A DNA stretch of 36,849 nt, from assembly GCA_964542875.1 (NCBI GenBank), contig CAZIWA010000052.1:1-36849 (forward strand), in the 5' to 3' direction. Below the pieces are notes generated by a model. It saw nothing but the letters and a program-made list of their open reading frames with translations. It had not been told where the DNA came from and did not search any database. Made by a program: the position numbers and the translations under genes. Position 1 is the first letter of the stretch. Each line of letters begins with the position of its first letter. This document shows, piece after piece, positions 8,801 to 15,683 of this stretch. The DNA is from CAZGOM01 sp964542875. GTDB taxonomy: Bacteria > Planctomycetota > Phycisphaerae > Phycisphaerales > Phycisphaeraceae.

Positions 8801-9050
8801 AGCCGTAGCGGTGCGCGTGCGCGAGCGCCAGCGCACGCAGGAGATCAAAGCCAATTCCGGCACCGGCACGCTCCCGGCATGGGCCATCGACACCGACGCC
8901 GACCCCGAGATGCGGGATATCGACAAGCGTCTGGAAGCCAAGATCCAGGCCGCCGAGAAGGGCGCTGAAGCCCCCGTCGCGCCGCTGGGCCAGGGCGTTG
9001 CTGTGCCTGCGGCGGATCCTGCCCCCGCACCGGCGCCGGCGCAGCCTTGA
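5853..9050 (+). CDS. Large TPR-repeat lipoprotein
   Basis: A 1065-residue protein. The N-terminus is a signal peptide with lipobox VAGC (Cys21), so it should be lipid-anchored outside the inner membrane. A low-complexity linker follows, then tandem tetratricopeptide-type helical repeats from about residue 105 to 1000. Recognisable units include YYEAINKLTEANRLAPNSPD, TDALFMLGNIAVEQGNWATA, and near the end NNLAYVWAVDG and DTKGWILYKSGKFKEAVEQL. The C-terminus is Pro/Ala-rich. TPR superhelices bind other proteins, and similar lipoproteins are associated with envelope assembly or exopolysaccharide systems, but nothing here gives a specific partner. It has its own promoter and a strong terminator, so it appears to be a single-gene unit. 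Confidence 0.85.
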   Translation: MKLSRSSTLLIACLLASVAGCESSKPGTGTGSSVEPVIVEPVVLRDVPLPPGISPEDLAPRTGAALAKARLPLTKVLEDLPKPAWVASATTKPATQAAEPPLQAQKAYMQAKADIREARYYEAINKLTEANRLAPNSPDILRSLGEANLLSGKSIAAANFYQQIVEQNPTDTDALFMLGNIAVEQGNWATAVWAYQKVLSQPPRIGTMDQAVIAVASYNIAGALEKLGYDQGAIDALDRILAQNGDLSATAKLNRQTRALKSQKDSILISIGDANCRLGRPETAIERYKRAIADADDSLVPVQAYPRLIYAQLRASQNLGAQATIMEMLATGRFDAPTIALVDYYAKNGGDLSVLQSRLESVYQSKGQSADMAIAISRLLQNPARRAFLFKHLQAKPKDVEVFEELTRDITSSDTKLAGNPVLAKDLLQAAGRSIAAAPELAPGIFNRLRFVDPDGFSFLVAAQSIPAEPGIGFIKAGFIAEQGKTSEAIAEYQKVVTQAPTLLAARLALVRLLLTSGDIDAASKAIQPVESQDKSGVTQLRVMILISQNKPKDALALVNKLLEAQPGNVDLTVQRAELQFSLGDYPGAERTLLDGIDQKPTAEILYEKLFDLYNSGRINDAVNQYRRLMRRLLGTIPQSRLARLQQARLMLAGAQNQQAVETLQQLMRQNPKDAGALSVLLEAHAAAGRIDEANRLAAKAAADFPGEREVLISVRNHYLRTRQMPLFYATTEKVLALEPASPARAVQYAQLYFARREFEKAINVLKPVLSQAHEPVLTDVRYGLGRAYLFSDQPAQAQALLAQVILANSESLDLAREVSSVFAAAIAADKTKTVEQKIQIAQDVADKAPGVSAEIFDKLAGMFEAQGDRATAQKLRVDALTKNPTHPGLNNNLAYVWAVDGVNLDKALLMIETTLSQEPNIDSYIDTKGWILYKSGKFKEAVEQLRRAHKAGEADSSVVIDHLGDALWRAGDKPGALSAWREAVAVRVRERQRTQEIKANSGTGTLPAWAIDTDADPEMRDIDKRLEAKIQAAEKGAEAPVAPLGQGVAVPAADPAPAPAPAQP

Positions 9051-9142
9051 GCACATTAATCAAATCAATCCAAGCGCAGCGCTTTTGCCTGCGTGAGCAT
9101 CTCGTCTCTTGCCGCGCGCAATCATTCCCGTAACCCATGCAC

Positions 9143-9181
9143 AAGCGCCGTCCGCTGGAAGCCCAGCGGACGGCGCTTTTA
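9143..9181 (+). terminator. Strong intrinsic terminator
   Basis: A perfect 16-base-pair stem: the left arm at 9143-9158 pairs with 9163-9178, tetraloop AAGC, followed by TTTATTTT on the + strand. It closes the TPR lipoprotein gene. It lies between convergent genes but lacks a U tract in the - direction. Confidence 0.93.
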
Positions 9182-9211
9182 TTTTGAACGCTCTATCTCG
9201 CTCGAGTGGTC

Positions 9212-9634
9212 TTACTTCGTCGCTGGGACCGCCGGAGCGGCCGCTGGGTCTTGATAACCCGGCAGGTAGGGGATCTTGCCCTTAAGCGGGCCAAACAGCA
9301 CCGCCCAGGTCAGCCCGCCAAGCACTGCCAGCACGATCAGCAGTTTCACGAGCTTTTTGACGGTCCCAAAGAATCCGCCGCCCCCTGAAGAGCGCGACTG
9401 CATCTGCGCATCCATGTTGGCTCGTGCGCCGCCTTTTTTGAGTTCCATTTCCTGGTTGCGGGCTTCTTCCTTATCGCTCCCGGCCCGGGTCATGGCGCCG
9501 TAGTAGCCGGTGCCGTCTTTCTTGGGCATCACATAAAAGATTCGACCTTCTTTGTCTTTGACCGCACGGCCTGCGTCGCCGTCGCGAACTTTCATTTCCT
9601 CACCGTTATGCGGATTGATGACCGTGATTCCCAT
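9212..9634 (-). CDS. Small membrane protein of unknown function
   Basis: A 140-residue product with no recognised family. Residues 1-50 look like a small beta-rich domain (GITVINPHNGEEMKVRDGD, EGRIFYVMPKKDGTGYYG). Residues 51-80 are charged and probably helical, then a Gly/Ser linker leads to one membrane segment at about 95-117 (LVKLLIVLAVLGGLTW). A short Pro/Ala-rich tail follows. The start at 9634 is chosen because the product then begins with an ordered strand; the frame is open to an ATG 42 bases further upstream, but those residues look non-coding. It converges on the TPR lipoprotein gene. Confidence 0.65.
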   Translation of the reverse strand: MGITVINPHNGEEMKVRDGDAGRAVKDKEGRIFYVMPKKDGTGYYGAMTRAGSDKEEARNQEMELKKGGARANMDAQMQSRSSGGGGFFGTVKKLVKLLIVLAVLGGLTWAVLFGPLKGKIPYLPGYQDPAAAPAVPATK

Positions 9635-9676
9635 GGCTTTCTCTCTTTGCTTTAAGGGGTGGAGGCATGATACCAA

Positions 9677-9985
9677 GGCCCTCTAAAAACTTTAATAATC
9701 TCATAAAAATCATGTCGCTTAATGGTTATAGGACTTGAACGCCGATCAATGTACAACACGATTCCACCATTGGAACAACTGAAAAGTGTTCGCATAAATT
9801 CTCTAAAGTCTCCCCTTCACAAGCGCCGATGTAACAGTCACCGGGCAATCGAGTCCCTTGATTCACAAGGACTTGCCGACCGGCGGCCTCAGGCGTCACA
9901 CCCCTGGGCCTCCCAAAAATCGCGCCTCGGCGCACATGTCAAGGACAAGTCCACCACACCAGATTCCCACCCGATAATAAAACCC
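9677..9985. other. Gene-free stretch, less GC-rich
   Basis: Between the small membrane protein gene and the argF terminator there is no frame that reads like a protein. Frames of 69 and 96 codons exist on the two strands (9726-9935 and 9722-10012), but both have irregular composition. A weak GCGC hairpin followed by TTTTT in the - direction lies around 9916-9935. I see nothing else that I can name. Confidence 0.5.
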
Positions 9986-10085
9986 GTCCTGCAGGACTGT
10001 TCAGCAGGATGAAGACCGCTTTCTGAGCCCGGTCTGCAAGGCGTGACGACCTCTAAAAAGGAACCGTCACGCCTTGCGCCCTTTT
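9986..10085 (+). ncRNA. Candidate small RNA: three contiguous hairpins
   Basis: Three hairpins follow each other with almost no gap. H1: TCCTGC (9987-9992) with GCAGGA (10004-10009). H2: AGACCG (10013-10018) with CGGTCT (10030-10035). H3: GCAAGGCGTGACG (10036-10048) with CGTCACGCCTTGC (10065-10077), a perfect 13-pair stem, then CCTTTT. GATAAT at 9973-9978 could be a -10 box giving a start near 9985; I see no matching -35. It does not show the conserved elements of 6S, SRP, tmRNA or RNase P RNA. The strand is uncertain. It could instead be two terminators between convergent transcripts. Confidence 0.35.
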
Positions 10086-10118
10086 ACGACCCAAGACGAC
10101 GGTAAAAGCGTCTCATAT

Positions 10119-10160
10119 CAAAGAAAAAGAGGTTCGGAGTCATCGACTCCGAACCTCTTT
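10119..10160 (-). terminator. Intrinsic terminator of the argB-argF unit
   Basis: AAAGAGGTTCGGAGT at 10126-10140 pairs perfectly with 10146-10160, loop CATCG. Read on the - strand the stem is followed by a T-rich run (the complement of AAGAAAAA at 10121-10128). It begins about 60 bases past the argF stop. Confidence 0.88.
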
Positions 10161-10218
10161 CCTGAAACTTCTGCATCTTCCGACGCGGTACACCGGACGC
10201 GGGACCCGGGACGACTTC

Positions 10219-11142
10219 TTACTTCCCACCCAGCAGTACCGCCAGCACGCCCTTTTGCGCGTGCAGCCGGTTGTGCGCTTCGGGGAACACCCGGCTCTGC
10301 GCGTGCTCCATCGCGCCGTCGGAAATCTCCAGCCCGCGGTACGCCGGCAGGCAGTGCATGATGATTGCTTCCTTGTGCGCCAGGGCCAGCAGGGCTTCGT
10401 TCACCTGGTAGGGGGCAAAGGTCTTCTTGCGGGCTTCCGCTTCGGCTTCCTGGCCCATGGAGACCCAGGTGTCGGTGTACAGAACATCGGTGTTCTTCGC
10501 TGCGGCCTGAGGGTCGCGCGTGTGGGTGAACTTAAACCGCGGGTAGGCCGTCTTGATTTTCTTCACCGCGTCGGGCTTAAGGTCAAACCCTTCGGGGCTG
10601 GCGATGGTGAAGTTCATGCCCACCGCGGCGCAGACTTCCGCCAGCGACCGGGCCACGTTGTTGCCGTCGCCGATGAAGGTCATCGTCCGTCCGGCCAGAT
10701 CGCGCCCGAATTCATCCATTGCGGTCATGATGTCGGCCAGCGCCTGGCAGGGGTGGTGATCGTCGCACAGTGCGTTGATGACGGGGATATTGGCGTACTG
10801 CGCCAGTTCCGCCACCTTCTGGTGTTCAAACACGCGGGCGCTGATGCCCTGCACCATGCCGCCCAGCACGCGCGCCACGTCTTTCACGGGCTCGCGCTTG
10901 CCGAGGCCGATCTCCGCCTGCTGCAGCACGATCGCACGCCCGCCCAGTTCGTACATCGCTTGTTCAAAGCTCACCCGGGTGCGCAGGCTGGGCTTCTCGA
11001 AGATCATCGCCAGCGTTTTGTTGGCCAGCAGGGGGGCATTGCCTTGCGCCTTGTTGCGCTGGCTCCTGAGCGCGAACGCCACGTCCAGAAGGTGTTCGAT
11101 ATCGTCTTTGGGGGTATCGATGATGGTCAGGAAGTTCTTCAT
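10219..11142 (-). CDS. argF: Ornithine carbamoyltransferase
   Basis: Transfers the carbamoyl group from carbamoyl phosphate to ornithine, giving citrulline in arginine synthesis. The 307-residue product carries the carbamoyl-phosphate loop SLRTRVSFE, the DDHHPCQALAD segment, the FIGDGNNVARS motif of the ornithine domain, DTWVSMGQE and MHCLPAYRGLE. The last motif has Tyr where many bacterial enzymes have His (HCLPAHRG); the catalytic Cys is kept. I start at 11142 (MKNFLTI), the usual family N-terminus; the frame is open 13 codons further upstream. argB lies 84 bases upstream on the same strand, so the two are probably co-transcribed and end at the terminator near 10126-10160. Confidence 0.95.
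   Translation of the reverse strand: MKNFLTIIDTPKDDIEHLLDVAFALRSQRNKAQGNAPLLANKTLAMIFEKPSLRTRVSFEQAMYELGGRAIVLQQAEIGLGKREPVKDVARVLGGMVQGISARVFEHQKVAELAQYANIPVINALCDDHHPCQALADIMTAMDEFGRDLAGRTMTFIGDGNNVARSLAEVCAAVGMNFTIASPEGFDLKPDAVKKIKTAYPRFKFTHTRDPQAAAKNTDVLYTDTWVSMGQEAEAEARKKTFAPYQVNEALLALAHKEAIIMHCLPAYRGLEISDGAMEHAQSRVFPEAHNRLHAQKGVLAVLLGGK
11028..11036 (+). repeat. Strand-biased 9-mer GCAGGGGGG (first of eight)
   Basis: GCAGGGGGG occurs on the + strand at 11028-11036, 14703-14711, 16712-16720, 20268-20276, 26425-26433, 27987-27995, 35013-35021 and 35894-35902. By eye I found no copy on the - strand. Five copies lie in genes on the - strand (as Pro-Leu codons) and three in genes on the + strand (as Gly codons GGG). 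Four read GGGCAGGG, which fits the GGGNAGGG pattern of the FtsK-orienting KOPS sequence known in E. coli. Confidence 0.6.
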
Positions 11143-11226
11143 AGCGGCTTCTTTGGTTTTCAAAAATGAAAATGCGATCAACCCGGATATTTAACCTTCC
11201 GGGCATCTAAAAAACCCATGGAATGC

Positions 11227-12108
11227 TTAGAGCACGATCTCCGTCCCGATCCCTTGCTGCGTATAAACCTCCAGCAGCACGGAATGGGGAATGCGTCCAT
11301 CGACGATGTGGCACTTGCTCACACCCGCTTCCAGTGCGGTGATCGAAGCTTCCACCTTGGGAAGCATGCCTGCGGAAATCACGCCGGACGCCACCAGGTC
11401 TTCAATCTGCTTCTTGGTCAGCGTGCTGGCCAGTGTGTCTTCCGTGCTGCCGGTCCGGATGCCGTTGGTGTCGGACACCAAAAGCAGCTTCTCGGCCTTA
11501 AGCGCAGCGGCCACATGCCCGGCCACGCTGTCGGCGTTCACGTTCAGCCGGCCGCCCGAGGGGTCACGGGCGATGGGCGCGATCACCGGGATGTAGTCCC
11601 CATCCAGCAGCGCCTTGATCAGCTTGGCATTCACCCATTCCACTTCGCCCACAAAGCCCATGTCGATCTTGCGCCCCTTGGGCTCTTCGGTCGACTCCAG
11701 GAACAGCCGCTTGGCGAAGCACACCGTGCTGGCCAGCGTGTGCAGGCCCAGGCCCTGGTGCCCCAGCTTGTTGATTTCGTCGACGATGTCTTTGTTCACC
11801 TCATTGATCAGCACATGCTCGGCGATCGCCAGCGTGCGCTCGTCGGTGTACCGCCGGCCTTGCACAAAGTGCGCCTGCAGGCCGGCCTTCTTCATTGCTT
11901 CGTTGATGCTTTTGCCGCCGCCGTGCACGATCACCGGCTTCATGCCCACAGCGTCCATGAAGCAGATGTCCATGATCAGGCTGCGCAGCGTTTCGGGTTC
12001 ATCCATGATGGACCCGCCGACTTTCACGACGATGGTCTTGCCTTCAAACTGACGGATGAACTTGTGCGCCTCGACCAGCGCTGAAGCCTTGTTGATTGCG
12101 TTTTGCAT
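11227..12108 (-). CDS. argB: Acetylglutamate kinase
   Basis: Phosphorylates N-acetylglutamate, the second step and usual control point of arginine synthesis. The 293-residue product shows VVKVGGSIMD (phosphate loop), VIVHGGGKSIN (substrate glycine loop), RYTDERT, LNVNADSVAGHVAAALKAEKLLLVSDTNGI and the late GGMLPKV-like ISAGMLPKVEA followed by KCHIVDGRIPHSVL. An N-terminal helix before the first strand (NKASALVEAHKFIRQF) resembles that of the arginine-sensitive hexameric type, so feedback control is possible. The start at 12108 has a weak AGGGA upstream on the - strand. A TACAAT box (- strand, 12158-12153) lies about 45 bases before it. Confidence 0.96.
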   Translation of the reverse strand: MQNAINKASALVEAHKFIRQFEGKTIVVKVGGSIMDEPETLRSLIMDICFMDAVGMKPVIVHGGGKSINEAMKKAGLQAHFVQGRRYTDERTLAIAEHVLINEVNKDIVDEINKLGHQGLGLHTLASTVCFAKRLFLESTEEPKGRKIDMGFVGEVEWVNAKLIKALLDGDYIPVIAPIARDPSGGRLNVNADSVAGHVAAALKAEKLLLVSDTNGIRTGSTEDTLASTLTKKQIEDLVASGVISAGMLPKVEASITALEAGVSKCHIVDGRIPHSVLLEVYTQQGIGTEIVL

Positions 12109-12190
12109 CGGCAAACATTTCCCTGGGTAGTCACAGAAAAAACGAAGAGAAGATTGTAACGATCCCACGCGCAAACGCGAGAGGAATTTG

Positions 12191-12216
12191 TGTGAAACTC
12201 ACATAGTTTTTGTGAG
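12191..12216. promoter_or_regulatory. Operator-like palindrome upstream of argB
   Basis: TGTGA at 12191-12195 and TCACA at 12199-12203 form an inverted repeat around AAC, and a second TGTGAG lies at 12211-12216, twenty bases after the first. It sits just upstream of the TACAAT box that may serve argB. CTCACA/TGTGAG can also form a weak hairpin downstream of the globin gene. It does not clearly match the ArgR consensus, so the binding protein is unknown. Confidence 0.35.
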
Positions 12217-12230
12217 ACGGGCTTGGGATC

Positions 12231-12626
12231 CTACTCCGCAGCTCCCCGGTTCATCATGAACGTGGCAGTCTGGTCGAAGTACCGCGTCAAAACCTCCACC
12301 ACCCCGGGCTCGAATCCAGCCTCTTTCATGGCGTTTCCCATCAGCAGCATCCACCGGTCCCGGGCTTTCTGGTCCACCGGGAAGGGGGCGTGGCGCATGC
12401 GCAGCCTCGGGTGCCCGCGTTTGGCCGAATAGTCGCCCGGCCCGCCAAAGCGCTGAATCAAAAACTCACGCAGCCGTTCCTCGGCGCCCTCCAGGTCCTC
12501 TTTGGGATACATCGGTCCCATCACATCGTCCCCCGGCACCTGGCGGTAAAACGCCGCCACCAGCCGCTTGAATCCCTCAGCGCCCACGATCCGATAAACA
12601 TCCGCTTCTGAAACAGGTTGCGTCAT
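12231..12626 (-). CDS. Truncated haemoglobin, group II (GlbO-type)
   Basis: A 131-residue globin. Landmarks are Tyr27 (B10, in AAFYRQV), MYPKEDLEGAEERL, FLIQRFGGP, GHPRLRMRHAPF with proximal haem ligand His79, and Trp92 (G8), which is typical of group II. The group's roles include oxygen, NO or peroxide handling; the actual role here is unknown. It is cytoplasmic with no signal sequence. It is transcribed divergently from the permease gene; the two starts are 42 bases apart. argB lies 122 bases downstream on the same strand. Confidence 0.93.
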   Translation of the reverse strand: MTQPVSEADVYRIVGAEGFKRLVAAFYRQVPGDDVMGPMYPKEDLEGAEERLREFLIQRFGGPGDYSAKRGHPRLRMRHAPFPVDQKARDRWMLLMGNAMKEAGFEPGVVEVLTRYFDQTATFMMNRGAAE

Positions 12627-12655
12627 GCCTCAATCATATCTCCCCCGGCCTCCGC

Positions 12656-12661
12656 TAAACT
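12656..12661 (+). promoter_or_regulatory. -10-like box immediately before the permease start
   Basis: TAAACT, preceded by GC, lies seven bases before ATG 12669. The intervening ATCCCCC has no Shine-Dalgarno sequence. The same layout recurs before four other genes (21108, 23354, 26845, 33609). No convincing -35 is visible. Confidence 0.4.
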
Positions 12662-12668
12662 ATCCCCC

Positions 12669-14303
12669 ATGAATACCCCATTAAACCACCCGAAATGGTT
12701 TGTCCGAGGCGACATCGACGGCTTCTTTGGCCTCTTTGTCGACAACCTCCTCCAGCTCATCCTCATTGCCACGCTCTGCAAATTCGTCGTCGGCTTCGAT
12801 GACGCGCTTATCTATTCCCGCATCATCCCCGGTGCGGCGCTTTCCATTCTCGTCGGTAATTTTTTCTACTCCTGGCAGGCCATGCAGCTTGCCCGTAAAA
12901 CCGGCCGGTCGGATGTCACCGCGCTTCCCTACGGCATCAACACCGTCAGCGTCATTGCCTTCGTCTTCCTCGTCATGGCCCCCGTGCATGCGCTGGCCAA
13001 GCAAAACAACCATCCGGACCCTGCACAACTCGCCTGGGAAGCGGGCCTCTTCGCTTGCCTCATCGGCGCTGTCATTGAGATCATCGGCGCCTTCACCGCG
13101 GATTGGCTCCGCAAATACACCCCGCGTGCCGCGTTGCTATCGGCCCTTGCCGGCATCGCCATCACCTTCATCTCCATGGGCTTCATCTTCCAGATGTTCG
13201 CCATGCCCATCGTCACCATTGTTCCGCTTTTCATCATGCTCGTCTGCTACGCCGGCAACGTGAAGTTCAAGTTCCTTCCCGGCGGGCTCCTCTCCGTCAT
13301 CGTCGGCGGCATCCTCGCCTGGGGCTCTTACCTTCTCATGGTCAAGTTCCCCTCACTGGGCTGGGCTGTCTGGACACCACCCACCCAGGAAGCCGTCAAG
13401 CTCACTTTCCACTGGCCCATTCCCGTCTTTAAAGAGCTCGCCCGCACCCTCACCGATCCCACCTGCTGGCAATATTTCACCATCATCCTCCCCATGTCCC
13501 TCTTTAACGTCCTGGGCTCCCTGCAAAATCTTGAAAGCGCAGACGCCGCCGGCGATCGGTACGAAACCAAGCCTTCCCTCCTGGTCAACGGCATCGGCTC
13601 CGTCGTTGCGGCCATCTTCGGCTCGCCTTTCCCCACCACCATCTACATCGGCCACCCCGGCTGGAAGGCCATGGGCGCGCGCATCGGCTATTCCGCATTG
13701 AACGGCGTTGTCATCACCCTTGTCTCGCTTCTGGGCGTCGTCACCGTCGTCACCCACATCCTTCCCATTGAGGCGATGCTCCCCATCCTTCTCTGGATCG
13801 GCATCATCATCACCGCCCAGAGCTTTGCTGACGTTCCCAAGCGGCACTACCTCGCCGTCGCCATCGGCTTGATTCCCTCACTTGCCGCTTGGGCCCGTTC
13901 GCCCATCATCGACGCCGCCATCAACCCCGGCACCTACATGGACGCCGCAAAAGTCATGCCCATGAAGGGCGTCTATCTCTCTGGCGTCATCGCCTTGGAA
14001 CAGGGCTTCATCATCACTTCAATTCTCTTTTCCGCGGCCCTTGCCTACATCATTGATAAGCAGTTCCACAAGGCTGCTGGCTGGCTGGCCGCCGCCGCTG
14101 TGCTCTCCTGCATCGGGCTCATTCACGCTTACACCATGACTCCCCAGATGCCCGTGCCCAAGCTCGGTTTCTGGGCAGCGCCGGAGTTTGCCATTGGCTA
14201 CGCCATCAGCGCCGTCTACATGTTCGTGCTGCACAAGACCGGCCACACCGTGGCGAATCCCCCGCCTGATGAACCGCTTGACGAACAATCCCGCCCGGTG
14301 TGA
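12669..14303 (+). CDS. NCS2-type xanthine/uracil permease-like transporter
   Basis: A 544-residue integral membrane protein with 12 or more hydrophobic segments. It begins WFVRGDIDGFFGLFVDNLLQL, then has SDVTALPYGINTVSV, an amphipathic segment seen in nucleobase and related permeases, and later SLFNVLGSLQNLESADAAGD and FGSPFPTTIYIGHPGWKAMG. The latter two resemble the substrate-site regions of the NCS2/AzgA-like and SulP-like fold. The substrate (purine, pyrimidine or another anion) cannot be told from sequence. The start at 12669 is preferred over an in-frame ATG at 12618, which would overlap the divergent globin gene and add a non-membrane segment. Confidence 0.85.
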   Translation: MNTPLNHPKWFVRGDIDGFFGLFVDNLLQLILIATLCKFVVGFDDALIYSRIIPGAALSILVGNFFYSWQAMQLARKTGRSDVTALPYGINTVSVIAFVFLVMAPVHALAKQNNHPDPAQLAWEAGLFACLIGAVIEIIGAFTADWLRKYTPRAALLSALAGIAITFISMGFIFQMFAMPIVTIVPLFIMLVCYAGNVKFKFLPGGLLSVIVGGILAWGSYLLMVKFPSLGWAVWTPPTQEAVKLTFHWPIPVFKELARTLTDPTCWQYFTIILPMSLFNVLGSLQNLESADAAGDRYETKPSLLVNGIGSVVAAIFGSPFPTTIYIGHPGWKAMGARIGYSALNGVVITLVSLLGVVTVVTHILPIEAMLPILLWIGIIITAQSFADVPKRHYLAVAIGLIPSLAAWARSPIIDAAINPGTYMDAAKVMPMKGVYLSGVIALEQGFIITSILFSAALAYIIDKQFHKAAGWLAAAAVLSCIGLIHAYTMTPQMPVPKLGFWAAPEFAIGYAISAVYMFVLHKTGHTVANPPPDEPLDEQSRPV

Positions 14304-14338
14304 GAAGCAGGCGTTCGTCTTACTTCTCCAGCAGCATC
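14302..14338. terminator. Weak hairpin between convergent genes
   Basis: GAGAAG at 14302-14307 can pair with CTTCTC at 14333-14338 across a 25-base loop. Only 16 bases separate the permease stop and the stop of the convergent gene, so any shared terminator must overlap coding sequence. There is no T run; this is a weak candidate. Confidence 0.2.
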
Positions 14339-15681
14339 TTAAATGCCGCCCGCCCTCCGGAGCGGCCGATCATTGTCGTCGCGCTCTCCAGCTTGAAGTA
14401 CAGCACGGAGCTCCCCGCCCGGTTGAGCCACACTTTGCCGCCCATCACGTCTGCCGGGCCGTTGACATCGATGCCGGAGTCGGGCGTGCTTGTCAGCGTG
14501 AGCGTCCATCCATCATTCCGGGTGGGGTCTGGGACGATGCGTCCGGTGAATGCCTTATTGGCGTCAGGGTCGCGCGGGTCAAACAGCACGCCGGTGTATT
14601 CGCCGGTGGCTTTTTGGGTCAGGAATTTGATCCCGATCGGCCCCAGGTCACGTTCGATCATCCATTGTCCCACCCAGGTCTTGCCGGGTTTGGTGGCTTC
14701 CAGCAGGGGGGCCATGTAAGCCTGGCGCTCCTTCTCCATGGCCGCGCGCCGTTCTTCCAGTGCCTTGGCCAGCCGGGTTTTCTCCGCTTCGCGCTCGGCG
14801 TCCTGTTTGGCTTTTTCGGCTTCCTTTTCCAGTTCTTCCTTGGTCTTCTTGAGTGGTGCCTCAGGCTGGGCCGCCTTGGCGCTCTCTTGTGCCTTGGTGG
14901 CGTCCGCCATTGCCTTGTCCACCTCAGCCTGCACCTTGTCCAGCTTGGCCTTGGCCGGGGCGCCGCTTTTCTTAAGCAGGTCCAGTTGATAGGCCATCAT
15001 CACGCCCTGGTTCACATGGCCTTGCAGTTCCTGTTTGGCCAGCGAGATGGCGGTATGCTCCTTGGACCCCACTGCCAGCGCGCGCGGCCCATACTTGTAA
15101 GCGGGCTGACCTGCCGCCGAAATCGGCTTGTCGAAGGTCACTTCCGGTTCCTGCTCTTTTCCCATCGCCGTCACCGGCATCTGGATCGTGCCGGCCACCG
15201 GCTGTGCCTGCTCGGTGCTTGTCGCCACGTTCAGCGTCGTGAACCCATGTGCCGGATTTGGCATCTGCAGGAACGACTTCACCTGATCCGGGTTTTGCTT
15301 CACCCAGGCCATAAATTCCGGCTCAAGACCCGTGGGCGACAGCACCGCGGGTTCTGTCGTGGGTACCAGCACATACAAATCCACCTGAGGCCGCCACGTT
15401 CCGCTGAACCGGATCATCTGTTGGCCCTTAAGCTCGGTCGGGGCTTCGATCTTCATGTCCGACATCGACACCGGCACCGCCAGCTTGCGCTCGATGGCCA
15501 CTTTCACTTCCGCGGTCAGCAGTTGGTCACGGGTTGGGCCGGTTTCCGTTTGTTGAACCATCGCGCCGCTGGATAGCTTAAGCACCGCCCATCCCATCAC
15601 ACCGATGGCCACCACCAGCACGACGATTGCCAGCACCAACAGCTTCTGCCCCGGTTGTTGTTTGTCTGTCAACGCACTCAT
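14320..15681 (-). CDS. Membrane-anchored coiled-coil protein of unknown function, last gene of opp operon
   Basis: A 453-residue protein I do not recognise. Residues 14-36 form one membrane segment near the N-terminus (LLVLAIVVLVVAIGVMGWAV), so most of the chain probably lies outside the cytoplasm. Residues about 45-230 are mixed alpha/beta. Residues about 235-322 are highly charged and alanine-rich (KKTKEELEKEAEKAKQDAER), a probable coiled coil. Residues 323-453 form a compact beta-rich domain ending in KMLLEK. Its start lies two bases after the oppD stop (TAAGGATG), so it is almost certainly co-translated with the transporter. That suggests a role linked to peptide uptake, but this is inference. 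Confidence 0.75.
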   Translation of the reverse strand: MSALTDKQQPGQKLLVLAIVVLVVAIGVMGWAVLKLSSGAMVQQTETGPTRDQLLTAEVKVAIERKLAVPVSMSDMKIEAPTELKGQQMIRFSGTWRPQVDLYVLVPTTEPAVLSPTGLEPEFMAWVKQNPDQVKSFLQMPNPAHGFTTLNVATSTEQAQPVAGTIQMPVTAMGKEQEPEVTFDKPISAAGQPAYKYGPRALAVGSKEHTAISLAKQELQGHVNQGVMMAYQLDLLKKSGAPAKAKLDKVQAEVDKAMADATKAQESAKAAQPEAPLKKTKEELEKEAEKAKQDAEREAEKTRLAKALEERRAAMEKERQAYMAPLLEATKPGKTWVGQWMIERDLGPIGIKFLTQKATGEYTGVLFDPRDPDANKAFTGRIVPDPTRNDGWTLTLTSTPDSGIDVNGPADVMGGKVWLNRAGSSVLYFKLESATTMIGRSGGRAAFKMLLEK

Positions 15682-15683
15682 CC

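Noticed and set aside
9940..9960. TCCACCA-like end that might mark a tRNA or tmRNA
   Set aside because: No acceptor stem, T-loop or other tRNA/tmRNA elements could be found on either strand around it.
10255..12084. Long + strand frames of 304 and 288 codons
   Set aside because: Antisense to argF and argB, both identified with confidence.
12618..12668. Upstream in-frame ATG for the permease
   Set aside because: It would overlap the divergent globin gene and add residues unlike the family; ATG 12669 follows a -10-like box and starts the conserved region.
14188..15576. 462-codon frame on the + strand
   Set aside because: Overlaps the end of the permease gene and runs antisense to the coiled-coil protein gene; His/Arg-rich without domain character.
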